Source: Hymenobacter sp. DG01 (GTDB taxonomy: Bacteria > Bacteroidota > Bacteroidia > Cytophagales > Hymenobacteraceae). Taken from it: a stretch of DNA of 64,000 nucleotides. The position numbers and the translations under genes are program-made. The stretch is from positions 1,426,001 through 1,490,000 of the forward strand of contig NZ_CP040936.1 in assembly GCF_006352025.1 (NCBI RefSeq), in the 5' to 3' direction. The first letter of the stretch is position 1. The number at the start of each line of letters is the position of its first letter. This document shows, piece after piece, positions 17,222 to 25,292 of this stretch. The notes beneath the pieces were generated by a model that saw only the letters and a list, made by a program, of their open reading frames with translations, was not told where the DNA came from and did no database searches.

Positions 17222-17962
17222 ATGCGACAACTAATCAGTACTCATTCGGCACGCCTCCTCCTACCCGCCCTGACTCTCCTGCAGGCTCCCGCCAGAGGGG
17301 AAGCCTACGTGAAGCCACGCCTCTTTAAGCTGTACTTATTGCTTCTGCTCATGGCAATGATTGGGCGTACGGATGCCACTGCCCAACGTACGCCGCCGGC
17401 CGTGCTGTTTCCCCATTTAAGCCAAACACTTGATATCCTAGCGTACGTTGACCAGTGGCCTATGCAGCGTATGTTTCAGCAGCAGCCCGACAGTGCCGGC
17501 CGCAATCTGGAGGAGGTTGAGAAAGAAAATTATGCTCGCCACCAGCCCATTCTGGAAAAAATTGTGCGCCAGTACGGATATCCTGGATTCCGGCAGGTAG
17601 GCGAAAAAAGCTCTACCAATTTTTGGCTGTTGGTGCAGCACGCTGGTGCCTACCCCAGATTTCAACGTCAGGTGCTCAGATTGATGAAGCCGGAAGTAAA
17701 ACGCAAAAACGCCAATCCGGTTAATTACGCCTATCTGACGGACCGGGTCGCGCTTAATACGGGGCACCTCGGAGAGTATGGCACCCAGGTTATCTACGAA
17801 GGTGCTGGCCCGACGATACGAGCCGTAGCGAGGCCTTTGCGTAAGCCCGCCCACGTCAATAAGCGTAGAGCCGCTGTTGGTTTGGAACCACTGGAAACCT
17901 ATCTGGAAAACACAACCAATATGACCCGCGAGATGAGTGTCCCAAAAGGCTTGGTAAAATAA
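17222..17962 (+). CDS. DUF6624 domain-containing protein
   Basis: The part after about residue 100 carries the DUF6624 pattern: IVRQYGYPGFRQVGEKSS, FWLLVQHAG, LTDRVALN and GEYGTQV. The family is of unknown function and is widespread in Bacteroidota. The 5' end is unclear. ATG at 17222 gives 246 residues with a hydrophobic stretch (LLLPALTLLQAP), while GTG at 17309 would give a more typical signal peptide (KLYLLLLLMAMIGRTDATAQ). Either way the protein is probably exported. It is divergent from a two-component operon and shares its regulatory gap. Confidence 0.75.
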   Translation: MRQLISTHSARLLLPALTLLQAPARGEAYVKPRLFKLYLLLLLMAMIGRTDATAQRTPPAVLFPHLSQTLDILAYVDQWPMQRMFQQQPDSAGRNLEEVEKENYARHQPILEKIVRQYGYPGFRQVGEKSSTNFWLLVQHAGAYPRFQRQVLRLMKPEVKRKNANPVNYAYLTDRVALNTGHLGEYGTQVIYEGAGPTIRAVARPLRKPAHVNKRRAAVGLEPLETYLENTTNMTREMSVPKGLVK

Positions 17963-18359
17963 ATCGGCCGTCCGCTCCAACTACAGAGGAAGTGGCCACA
18001 TGCTTGGTCTTGATTAAAGTGATGGTTGTATAATCAGATGTAGCGAGACAAATGCTTAGGCAGGCGCTGATGGAGACGCAGCAGTTTGCTTCAGGTGCGT
18101 TGCTGACCATCAGGTAAGAAACAGACAACCGCTAAGGGAAGGGCCCGCCAGGTTGAGGTATTTCGGTTTGGCAGGCCCTTCACCAGCAGTTTTTTACCGG
18201 CTATCTTTTTTCCTCTTCCGCACTTTGCCCCGATGAATTATAGCGCAAAATGGTACTGGGGCAGCCTGCCAGGTAGTGAAAAAGTCCGGAGCCATGCGCA
18301 GGATGCCGCGTTTTTAGGCTATTTGCACTTCAGATATCCGCCTCTCGTCTTCCTGCCTT
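17963..18359. other. Intergenic region with one hairpin
   Basis: About 400 bases without a convincing gene. A hairpin at 18139-18180 (12-base arms AAGGGCCCGCCA with one mismatch) is followed by TTTTTT at about 18190 and may end the DUF6624 transcript. A short open frame from 18233 overlaps the carboxypeptidase gene in another frame and looks spurious. Confidence 0.55.
18139..18196 (+). terminator. Possible intrinsic terminator
   Basis: Twelve-base arms with one mismatch around an 18-base loop, then CACCAGCAG and a run of six T. It lies 180 bases after the DUF6624 stop, which weakens the assignment. Confidence 0.4.
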
Positions 18360-20093
18360 ATGCTCGCACTGCTCCTGTCCTCCTTCCTGCTGACTGGCCC
18401 CACCCTACCCCCCACCGACTGGCGAACCCCTTTCGAGAAAGGCAACGGCAACACCACTACCACCCACGCCGAGTGCATCAGCTACTACCAGCAGCTCGAC
18501 GCGGCCTACCCTGAGGTTCAGCTGCGTGAGGTGGGTAGCACCGACAGCGGCCGGCCCCTGCACGAGGTGGTGGTATCTTTGGATGGCGACTTCGAGCCGG
18601 CTTCCTTGCGCGGTAAGAGCAAGCGGGTGGTATTTATTCAGAACGGCATTCACCCGGGCGAGCCGGAGGGTATTGACGCCAGTATGATGCTGGCCCGGGA
18701 CTACGTGCAGAAAAAGGAGCTGCGCCGCCAATTAGCTGATGTGGTACTCGTGTTCATCCCGATTTATAACGTGGATGGCTCCCTGAACCGCAATTCCACT
18801 ACCCGTACCAACCAGAATGGGCCCGAGAGCTACGGCTTCCGGGGCAACGCCCGCAACCTCGACCTGAACCGGGACTATATCAAGCAGGACTCGCGCAATG
18901 CGCGGTCATTCGCTCAGCTGTTTCAGCGCTGGCAGCCCGACATCTACGTGGACACCCACACCTCCAACGGGGCCGACTACCAGTACACCATGACGCTCAT
19001 TGCCACGCAGAAAGACAAGCTGCATCCGGCCCTGAGCCAGTACCTGCAGCAGAAGCTGCTGCCCTCTCTGTACGGAGGCATGGACCAGAAGAAGTGGTAC
19101 CTGACGCCCTACGTCGATTTTGAGGGCCGTACTCCTGATGCCCGCGGCCTGGTAGGCTTTCTGGAAACGCCGCGCTACTCCACGGGCTACACTACCCTGT
19201 TCAACACCATTGGGTTCGTGACGGAAACCCACATGCTGAAGGCCTACACGCCCCGCGTAAAAGCCACCTACGACTTCCTGGACCTGCTGATTAAAACCGT
19301 ACACCAGGACGCTGCCGCCATTGCCCAGGCCCGCGCCACGGCCGCCGAGCAAACCCGCACCCAGCAGCAGTTTGCGCTGGGCTGGCGCCTGGATACTACG
19401 GCCGCTGAGCGCTTCAGCTTCCGGGGCTTCGAGGGCAAGACCAAGCCCAGCGAGGTCAGCGGCCTGCCCCGCCTCACCTACGACCGGAAGACGCCCTACA
19501 CCAAATCCATTCCGTACTACAACACCTTCCGCCCCACCGCAACGGTGCAGCGGCCCCGGGCTTACGTGGTGCCCCAAGCCTGGGGCGAGGTAGTGGACCG
19601 CCTGCGCCTGTCGGGGGTGCAGCTGCGGCAGCTCCCGGCCGATACCACCATCAGCGGGGAGGTGTATTACATTCAGGACTACAAAACCAGCCCCCGCCCC
19701 TACGAAGGCCACTACCTTCACTCCCAGGTGCAGGTGCGCCCCGTGCGCCAGAGCCTGCCCTTCCTGCGCGGCGACTACGTGGTAACGCTCAGCCAGCCGG
19801 CGGCTCGCTACCTCATCGAAACCCTCGAACCCCAGGCCACCGACTCGTTTTTTGCCTGGGGCTTTTTTGACAGTATTCTGCAGCAGAAAGAGCACTTCTC
19901 CGACTATGTGTTCGAGGACATAGCAGCGGAACTCCTGCGCCGCAAGCCGGAGTTGCGCGCTCAGCTGGAAGCCAAAAAGAAAGCCGAGCCCGCCTTCGCG
20001 GCCAGCGCTCAGGCCCAACTCGACTGGGTGTATCGCCAATCGGAGCACTACGAGCCGAGCTACCTGCGCTACCCTGTGCTGCGGGTGCTGTAA
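18360..20093 (+). CDS. M14 family zinc carboxypeptidase, exported
   Basis: The 577-residue protein starts with a short hydrophobic leader (LALLLSSFLLTGPTLP). The M14 zinc site is seen as NGIHPGEPEG (His and Glu), with the third ligand in DTHTSNGADY. Between them lie IYNVDGSLNRN and NLDLNRDYIK, the substrate-carboxylate region. The catalytic Glu is probably in IGFVTETHML. The long C-terminal half (about residues 300-577) is typical of the large bacterial members in Bacteroidota. It should remove C-terminal residues from peptides outside the cytoplasm. It is a monocistronic gene followed by a long hairpin. Confidence 0.93.
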   Translation: MLALLLSSFLLTGPTLPPTDWRTPFEKGNGNTTTTHAECISYYQQLDAAYPEVQLREVGSTDSGRPLHEVVVSLDGDFEPASLRGKSKRVVFIQNGIHPGEPEGIDASMMLARDYVQKKELRRQLADVVLVFIPIYNVDGSLNRNSTTRTNQNGPESYGFRGNARNLDLNRDYIKQDSRNARSFAQLFQRWQPDIYVDTHTSNGADYQYTMTLIATQKDKLHPALSQYLQQKLLPSLYGGMDQKKWYLTPYVDFEGRTPDARGLVGFLETPRYSTGYTTLFNTIGFVTETHMLKAYTPRVKATYDFLDLLIKTVHQDAAAIAQARATAAEQTRTQQQFALGWRLDTTAAERFSFRGFEGKTKPSEVSGLPRLTYDRKTPYTKSIPYYNTFRPTATVQRPRAYVVPQAWGEVVDRLRLSGVQLRQLPADTTISGEVYYIQDYKTSPRPYEGHYLHSQVQVRPVRQSLPFLRGDYVVTLSQPAARYLIETLEPQATDSFFAWGFFDSILQQKEHFSDYVFEDIAAELLRRKPELRAQLEAKKKAEPAFAASAQAQLDWVYRQSEHYEPSYLRYPVLRVL

Positions 20094-20117
20094 ACCGGAG
20101 CAGGCAGCGCTTCATTA

Positions 20118-20194
20118 CCTGTCATCCTGATAAAGGAAGGACCTCTACCGCTTCATTGAAGTAGTAGAGGTCCTTCCTTTATCAGGATGACAGG
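20118..20194. repeat. Intergenic hairpin element, 31-bp perfect arms
   Basis: Bases 20118-20148 are exactly complementary to 20164-20194, with a 15-base loop. The arm carries GTCATCCTGA and GGAAGGACCTC, motifs seen in widely dispersed intergenic repeats. It lies between two convergent genes and could also end transcription in both directions. Confidence 0.85.
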
Positions 20195-20199
20195 CTGGT

Positions 20200-21042
20200 T
20201 TATTGCTTTCCCCCGGCTCCCAGAGAATTAGCGTAGTTCACCAGGAAAGCCAGCTCGCGGGCTTCCGTGAAGTTGAGCTTGTTTTGCTTGGCATACTGCT
20301 CAATCTGGCGGGCGTAGGTATGGAAATAGTTGAGCAAGTCCTTTTTGGGATTGCGCAGGCTCAGCACATTGCCGTTGGGCAGGCCCAGATAGAAGTTGTC
20401 TTTTACATCGGTGTAGTACCCCATGGTGCGCCCTGTCATGCCGCCGCCATAGCCACCGTAGCCGTAAGGTCCGTTGTAGGTAATGGGGCGCTCAACCAGC
20501 CCCTCGCGGCGCAGCAGAATAATGGGGCCGCCGCTGAGCTGCTCAAAAAAGCCCGGGGCGCGGAAGTCGCTGTAGTCGTTGTCGCGGTTCCAGCGGTAGG
20601 TCCGAAATACGCGTACCAGGGTCGTATCGGGCCGCTCGCGGCGCAGGGGGCGCGGCTGGCTGGTGAAGTAGGGGTTGCCGTAGTAGTAGCCCTGGCGCAT
20701 GGAGTAAAAATCGTCGTAGTAATACCGCTCCCGGCTGCGGTCGTACCGCTCGCCCTGCACCGCGAAGCTTTGCACACTAATGGCGGGTAGGGTGCGCACG
20801 GTGTTGTCGGGCAGGGTCATGGTCAGCATTTCCTCAGAGCGGTGTAAAGCCAGCGGCCCGGCAATGGTGTCGCCGGTACTCAGCAGCACGGTGGCCCGGT
20901 TGAACTGCTGGGTAAAGCCCTTGCCGCTTCGTTGAGCCTGGGCAGCCAGGGACCAACAAAGCGCCATCGTGACCAGCAGCCACTTGCTACTACCCCAGCC
21001 CTTTGGACGGAAAGGTGGCGTACTGTTTTTCAAACCCATCAT
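20200..21042 (-). CDS. Secreted hypothetical protein, paralogue of the next gene
   Basis: The 280-residue product has a signal peptide ending SLAAQAQ near residue 37 if translation starts at 21042; the second Met is equally possible. After it comes a block LLSTGDTIAGPLAL and TLPAISVQSFAV, then a Tyr/Arg-rich middle, GGPIILLRREGLVE and NGNVLSLRNPKKDLLNYF. The same order of blocks occurs in the gene at 21088. I infer a paralogous pair of periplasmic or outer-membrane-associated proteins. No known domain or catalytic motif was recognised. The Tyr/Gly-rich stretch at about 185-200 may be a loop. Confidence 0.72.
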   Translation of the reverse strand: MMGLKNSTPPFRPKGWGSSKWLLVTMALCWSLAAQAQRSGKGFTQQFNRATVLLSTGDTIAGPLALHRSEEMLTMTLPDNTVRTLPAISVQSFAVQGERYDRSRERYYYDDFYSMRQGYYYGNPYFTSQPRPLRRERPDTTLVRVFRTYRWNRDNDYSDFRAPGFFEQLSGGPIILLRREGLVERPITYNGPYGYGGYGGGMTGRTMGYYTDVKDNFYLGLPNGNVLSLRNPKKDLLNYFHTYARQIEQYAKQNKLNFTEARELAFLVNYANSLGAGGKQ

Positions 21043-21087
21043 AGATGAAGGTGCGAAGTGAGAAAGAATTTGCTGCGGCCATTCCGG

Positions 21088-21885
21088 CTACGGAGCCGTA
21101 GCGCGGGCTTCAACTAAGGTATTGAGCGTCTGCACCAGCTGCTTCATACCGGAGGCATGCACATTGTCCATTTTACGGGCGGCGGCAACCATTTGATTAC
21201 GGTAACGAGGTTCGCACGCAACTATTTCGGACACTGGTTTTTTCAGCTGCCGAAAGGCGCCATCGGGAGCAATCAGAAAATACGTGGAATGCCATTCCGG
21301 TATCCAGCGAGTCTCTACCTCCGTCTTCACACCGAACGGCTGGCTGTACCTTTTGACTACCCGGTTTTTCTCGCTTTGCTGCTGCAGCAAAATAAACGCG
21401 CCGCTTTCCAGCACTTCAAACAGCTCGTACTGCGGCCCGGCTCCACTTGCGCCGGTAGTTACCACGACTCGTGAAATGAAATGCCGCCTTCCTACATGCA
21501 CGGTTTGGCCGGCCTGCTGCGGGGCACCGTATTGCCATACCCCTCCCTGCTGCGCAGATAGTACCTCTTTCCTCAGGTCGCTAGGCCGATTGTCAATCAG
21601 CATCGGTTGCTGGCGGATTTGCGCACTACGTGTCACCTCGTTTTCTGCCACTACCAGCCTGATTTGCTTGGCCGGGAGCGTATGGGTAGGCTGCCCGGCA
21701 CGCCGGACAGATACGGTATGCAGCTGCGGAAACAGCTGCAATGCTCCGCGTAGCGTATCGCCCTGCTGCGTTACAACCAGCCCGGCCAGGAAATTGCGCT
21801 CCGCAGTTGCCTGAGCAGCCGCGCGGCTAGCTACGCTGCCACCTATCAGTAATGCTAAAGTAATCCGGTGTAAAGCTTGCGTCAT
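21088..21885 (-). CDS. Secreted hypothetical protein, paralogue of the previous gene
   Basis: The 265-residue protein has a signal peptide ending SRAAAQA. The blocks VVTQQGDTLRGALQL, HTLPAKQIRLVV, GAFILLQQQ and APDGAFRQLKKPVSEIV align in order with those in the gene at 20200, so the two share a fold despite low identity. Function is unknown. It stands 45 bases upstream of that gene on the same strand and the two are probably cotranscribed. A short AT-rich gap precedes it. Confidence 0.7.
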   Translation of the reverse strand: MTQALHRITLALLIGGSVASRAAAQATAERNFLAGLVVTQQGDTLRGALQLFPQLHTVSVRRAGQPTHTLPAKQIRLVVAENEVTRSAQIRQQPMLIDNRPSDLRKEVLSAQQGGVWQYGAPQQAGQTVHVGRRHFISRVVVTTGASGAGPQYELFEVLESGAFILLQQQSEKNRVVKRYSQPFGVKTEVETRWIPEWHSTYFLIAPDGAFRQLKKPVSEIVACEPRYRNQMVAAARKMDNVHASGMKQLVQTLNTLVEARATAP

Positions 21886-22006
21886 GGTATAGGAATTAAA
21901 AAACTATCCGTAGTTCTATTTCTGACAACAATAATCACACCATATCAGGCCACTCCGCTGTGAGGTAGCTACCGAAACTGGTGAGAGCCTCATCGGCCAA
22001 TAAAAA

Positions 22007-22047
22007 CGGCTGCCTCCCCACACGTATTCAGTGCGAGAAGGCAGCCG
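22007..22047 (-). terminator. Terminator of ribBA
   Basis: Nine-base arms (CGGCTGCCT) flank a 23-base loop. On the minus strand the hairpin is followed by TTTTTA, 20 bases after the ribBA stop. Confidence 0.75.
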
Positions 22048-22066
22048 CCAACAGGTTTACCTCGCT

Positions 22067-23311
22067 TTACTCCGCCGCCGTGGGCGTCACATCGGGATGC
22101 GGGGTGCGGTCTTTGTGCAGAATGGTGTGGCCCAGCTTGTCGCGCTTGGTAGTGAGGTAGCGCTCATTGTGCTCGTTGGGCTCTACCTCAATAGCTACCG
22201 ATTCCACGATTTCGAGGCCGTAGCCCATCAGGCCGGTGCGCTTGCGCGGGTTGTTGGATAGCAGGCGCATCTTGCTGATGCCCAGGTCGCGGAGTAGGGC
22301 GGCGCCTACCCCGTAATCCCGCTCATCCATGCCAAAGCCCAGCTCGATGTTCGCCTCTACGGTGTCGCGGCCCTGCTCCTGCAGCTTATAGGCGCGCAGC
22401 TTGTTTAGGAGGCCAATGCCGCGGCCCTCCTGGTTCATGTACACGATAACGCCACGGCCTTCGCGCTCAATCTGTTGCATGGCGCGGTGCAGCTGGGGGC
22501 CACAGTCGCAGCGGCAGCTTCCGAAGATGTCACCGGTTACACAGGAGCTGTGCACGCGTACCAGAACGGGCTCGGGGCCCGAAATGTCGCCTTTCACCAG
22601 AGCCAGGTGCTGGGCGTTGGTGCTGCGCTGGGTGTAAGCAATCAGATCGAAGTCGCCGTAGTCGGTAGGGAGCTTCACCGAAATTTCCCGCACGATGAGG
22701 CTTTCCTTCTCGAGGCGATACTTAATCAGGTCCTGCACCGAAATCAGTTTCAGGTCCCATTTATCGGCAATTTCGCGCAGCTCCGGCAGGCGGGCCATTT
22801 CCCCGTCCTCCTTCAGAATCTCTACCAGCACCCCGGCCGGCTCGAACCCGGCAAGGCGGGCCAGGTCGATGGCGGCCTCAGTGTGGCCGGCGCGGCGCAG
22901 CACGCCTTCCTTGCGGGCTTTCAGGGGGAAGATGTGGCCCGGCTTGCCCAGCTCCTCGGGCTTGGTATCGGGGTCGATGAGGGCCAGAATGGTTTTGGAG
23001 CGGTCAGAAGCGGAAATACCGGTGGTTACGCCGTTTTTCAGCAAGTCAATGCTGACAGTGAAAGGCGTGGAGTGCAGGGCCGTGTTGCGGCCTACCATCA
23101 GCTCCAGACCCAACTCTTCGCAGCGCTGCTCAATGAGCGGGGCGCACACCAGGCCGCGGCCGTGGGTGGCCATGAAATTGATAACTTCGGGGGTGGCACA
23201 ACGGGCGGCGCAGATAAAGTCGCCTTCGTTTTCACGGTCTTCGTCGTCCACAACCACCACTACCTTTCCGGCGCGGATATCGGCAATGGCGTCTTCGATG
23301 GAATCCAGCAT
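22067..23311 (-). CDS. ribBA: Bifunctional 3,4-dihydroxy-2-butanone 4-phosphate synthase / GTP cyclohydrolase II
   Basis: This 414-residue fusion enzyme catalyses two entry steps of riboflavin synthesis. Residues about 1-205 are Rib[12 protein letters not shown] carries the acidic metal site, followed by [11 protein letters not shown]. Residues about 210-400 are RibA, with the zinc Cys cluster in [17 protein letters not shown] and [11 protein letters not shown] as the GTP-binding segment. [12 protein letters not shown] and LLSNNPRK complete the signature. It acts in the cytoplasm on ribulose 5-phosphate and GTP. It is preceded by no visible FMN riboswitch in the 100 bases upstream, where the long hairpin at 23420 sits. 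Confidence 0.97.
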   Translation of the reverse strand: MLDSIEDAIADIRAGKVVVVVDDEDRENEGDFICAARCATPEVINFMATHGRGLVCAPLIEQRCEELGLELMVGRNTALHSTPFTVSIDLLKNGVTTGISASDRSKTILALIDPDTKPEELGKPGHIFPLKARKEGVLRRAGHTEAAIDLARLAGFEPAGVLVEILKEDGEMARLPELREIADKWDLKLISVQDLIKYRLEKESLIVREISVKLPTDYGDFDLIAYTQRSTNAQHLALVKGDISGPEPVLVRVHSSCVTGDIFGSCRCDCGPQLHRAMQQIEREGRGVIVYMNQEGRGIGLLNKLRAYKLQEQGRDTVEANIELGFGMDERDYGVGAALLRDLGISKMRLLSNNPRKRTGLMGYGLEIVESVAIEVEPNEHNERYLTTKRDKLGHTILHKDRTPHPDVTPTAAE

Positions 23312-23419
23312 GAAATAGCGGATTTAAAACAGATGAGAGGGATTTCGCGGGGTTGCTCCGGCGGGAACAGGTGCGAAGCTGCTGCTACAACCAGCAACGG
23401 CCGCCCGAAGTTACGAAAG

Positions 23420-23520
23420 GTGAAATAGTGAGATGGTGCACGGGTGAGTTTGCTGTTCCGCTGGCGCTGATTGTACAGCCAGAACGTCAAACTCACCCGT
23501 GCACCATCTCACTATTTCAC
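23420..23520. repeat. Intergenic hairpin element, 32-bp perfect arms
   Basis: Bases 23420-23451 are exactly complementary to 23489-23520, with a 37-base loop that itself has a weak inverted repeat. It lies between proC and ribBA, ending 3 bases before the proC stop codon. Confidence 0.85.
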
Positions 23521-23523
23521 AAC

Positions 23524-24336
23524 TTACTCTCTGGCCAGCTCGGTGGCGCGGTGCTGGGCGGCTTTTATGCCGGCAGCCAGGGTTTCGGCCAGGCTGCCGG
23601 CCTGAAATTCGCGCAGGGCAGCTTCGGTGGTGCCTCCTTTTGAGGCCACGGCGGCAATCAGCTCGTCGGGAGTTTTGTCGGAGGTGTTGAGCAGATGGTA
23701 GGCGCCCAGCATGGTTTGCTTCACCAGCAGCCCGGCTACCGATTCGGAGAAGCCCAACTCCTGCCCGGCCCGCATCATGGCCTGCACGATGTAATAGAAG
23801 TAGGCAGGCCCGCTGCCGCTCACGGCCGTTACGGCGTCCAGGAGGCTTTCATCTTCCAGGAAAATAGAGCGTCCGGTGGCGTTCAGCAGGTTTTCTACCT
23901 GGTGCAGGCGGCTGCGCTCTACCTCCGGCGCGGCCGAAAACCCGGTGATGCCCATGCCCAGCAAGGCCGGCGTGTTGGGCATGGCCCGCAGCACCTGCTG
24001 GTGCCCCAGCTCCCGCTGCAGCCGCGCAATCGGGATGCCCGCCATGATGGACACTACCACCTGCTCTGGTTGCAGTACGGCGCGTAGGCCCTCGGCTATT
24101 TTGCCAAAGTCCTGGGGCTTCACGGCCACCAGCACCACATCGTAGGTGCCCACGGCGGGCGTCAGCTCGGCGCTGGGCAGGCCGGGGTGGGCGGTTGCCA
24201 GGCGTTGGCAGTGTTCCTGATGGCGGCCCAGCAGCAACAGGTCGGTGCGAGCCACGAGGTTGTAGTGCAGAAAGGCTTTGGCGAAGGCCATACCCATGTT
24301 GCCACAGCCCAGAATGGCGATACGCAGGGTTTTCAT
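23524..24336 (-). CDS. proC: Pyrroline-5-carboxylate reductase
   Basis: The 270-residue protein opens with the NAD(P)-binding Rossmann motif ILGCGNMGMA. Further family blocks are VLVAVKPQD, RAMPNTPALLGMG, the signature SGSGPAYFYYIVQAM and KGGTTEAALREF. ProC reduces pyrroline-5-carboxylate to proline, the last step of proline synthesis. The length is standard. It is upstream-independent: the 169-base gap to the lipoprotein gene holds no TAnnTTTG box in its direction, and ribBA precedes it on the other side of a hairpin. Confidence 0.97.
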   Translation of the reverse strand: MKTLRIAILGCGNMGMAFAKAFLHYNLVARTDLLLLGRHQEHCQRLATAHPGLPSAELTPAVGTYDVVLVAVKPQDFGKIAEGLRAVLQPEQVVVSIMAGIPIARLQRELGHQQVLRAMPNTPALLGMGITGFSAAPEVERSRLHQVENLLNATGRSIFLEDESLLDAVTAVSGSGPAYFYYIVQAMMRAGQELGFSESVAGLLVKQTMLGAYHLLNTSDKTPDELIAAVASKGGTTEAALREFQAGSLAETLAAGIKAAQHRATELARE

Positions 24337-24460
24337 AGGGGCAGAAAGTCAGAAGCCGATGGAAGTATCAGCGCCTCAACATAGCCAGGAAACCCGACAA
24401 GCGCATGATTTTCCGTTTCGGCCGGGGCAGCCTTACCCCTCGCCGTGTGAGCAAGTCCTT

Positions 24461-24468
24461 TATATTTG
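24461..24468 (+). promoter_or_regulatory. -7 promoter box (TATATTTG)
   Basis: A perfect TAnnTTTG match 38 bases before the start of the lipoprotein gene; no clear -33 TTG. Confidence 0.55.
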
Positions 24469-24505
24469 AAACCGAATATATACCTCCTCTCCCTTTTCTT
24501 TCCCT

Positions 24506-25132
24506 ATGAACAAACTCCTACCTGCACTCGTGGGCGCAACCCTGCTGCTGGCTTCCTGCGAGCAGGCCCAACAAGCCAAGAAATCCTATGACTCGCTGGC
24601 GAAGCTAAAGGACGCGGGCGAGAAGATGACAACGGCCCTGGATGAGGCCCAGAGCCGCCGGGCTGAGCGCGAGAAGCGCGGCGACACCCTGGCCCTACCC
24701 TATAAAGAGCTGCAAGCCTTCCTGCCCGCCGAGGTAAGCGGCTACACCGCCGCCAACCCCACCGGCCAGTCGATGAAGATGAGCGGCATGGCCTTTTCCA
24801 ATGCTGGGCGGGAGTTCACCAAGGACAGCATAACCCTGAAGCTAGAGCTCATCGACTACAACGGCGCCAATAAGCTGTACCAGGGCGCGGGCGCTATTCT
24901 GGGCATGGGCCTGGAAAGCGAAGATGACGAGCAGATTACCAAATCGACCACCCTGGGCATCGACGGGGCTTCCGGCCTGGAAACCTACCGCAAAAAGGAC
25001 CGCCAAGCCGAGCTGATGCTGGGCGTAGGGGGCCGCTTCCTAGTGAAAGTAACGGCCGATAAGCAGCCCGACCTGGAGCTGGTAGAATCCGTGGCGAAGC
25101 AAATAGACCTCAACAAGCTAGCGAAGCTGTAG
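24506..25132 (+). CDS. Hypothetical lipoprotein
   Basis: This 208-residue product has a lipoprotein signal with lipobox LLASC (Cys near residue 18). A charged helical segment follows (AKKSYDSLAKLKDAGEKM). A globular domain begins near residue 65 with LPYKELQAFLPAEVSGYTA and continues with repeated beta-type stretches. No family name is certain. It has its own promoter and is followed by a 40-bp-arm hairpin. It is most likely a periplasm-facing protein of the envelope. Confidence 0.75.
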   Translation: MNKLLPALVGATLLLASCEQAQQAKKSYDSLAKLKDAGEKMTTALDEAQSRRAEREKRGDTLALPYKELQAFLPAEVSGYTAANPTGQSMKMSGMAFSNAGREFTKDSITLKLELIDYNGANKLYQGAGAILGMGLESEDDEQITKSTTLGIDGASGLETYRKKDRQAELMLGVGGRFLVKVTADKQPDLELVESVAKQIDLNKLAKL

Positions 25133-25152
25133 GTCTGCGAACAGGGAGTACC

Positions 25153-25258
25153 AGAACGGTCATGTCGAGCTTGTCGAGACATCTCGCGTGCTTGACGTCT
25201 GAATAGTATTGCAACATCAGCACGCGAGATGTCTCGACAAGCTCGACATGACCGTTCT
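25153..25258. repeat. Intergenic hairpin element, 40-bp perfect arms
   Basis: Bases 25153-25192 are exactly complementary to 25219-25258, with a 26-base loop. The arm contains CATGTCGAGCTTGTCGAGA. It is the longest perfect inverted repeat seen in the window and lies between convergent genes. Confidence 0.88.
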
Positions 25259-25266
25259 TTATTTTT

Positions 25267-25292
25267 CACCTGTCACCTGTCACCCCTTCACC
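25267..25292. repeat. Single copy of the CACCTGTCAC repeat
   Basis: CACCTGTCACCTGTCACC continues into CCTTCACC. The same unit occurs in inverted and tandem form at 41889-42075. This copy overlaps the stop codon of the family 2 glycosyltransferase gene. Confidence 0.65.

Noticed and set aside
18233..18514. Possible small gene before the carboxypeptidase
   Set aside because: It overlaps the carboxypeptidase in another frame, lacks motifs and has Pro/Arg/His-rich shadow composition.
23312..23419. FMN riboswitch upstream of ribBA
   Set aside because: No RFN-like pattern of conserved helices is visible in the 100 bases before the start; only the repeat hairpin is present.
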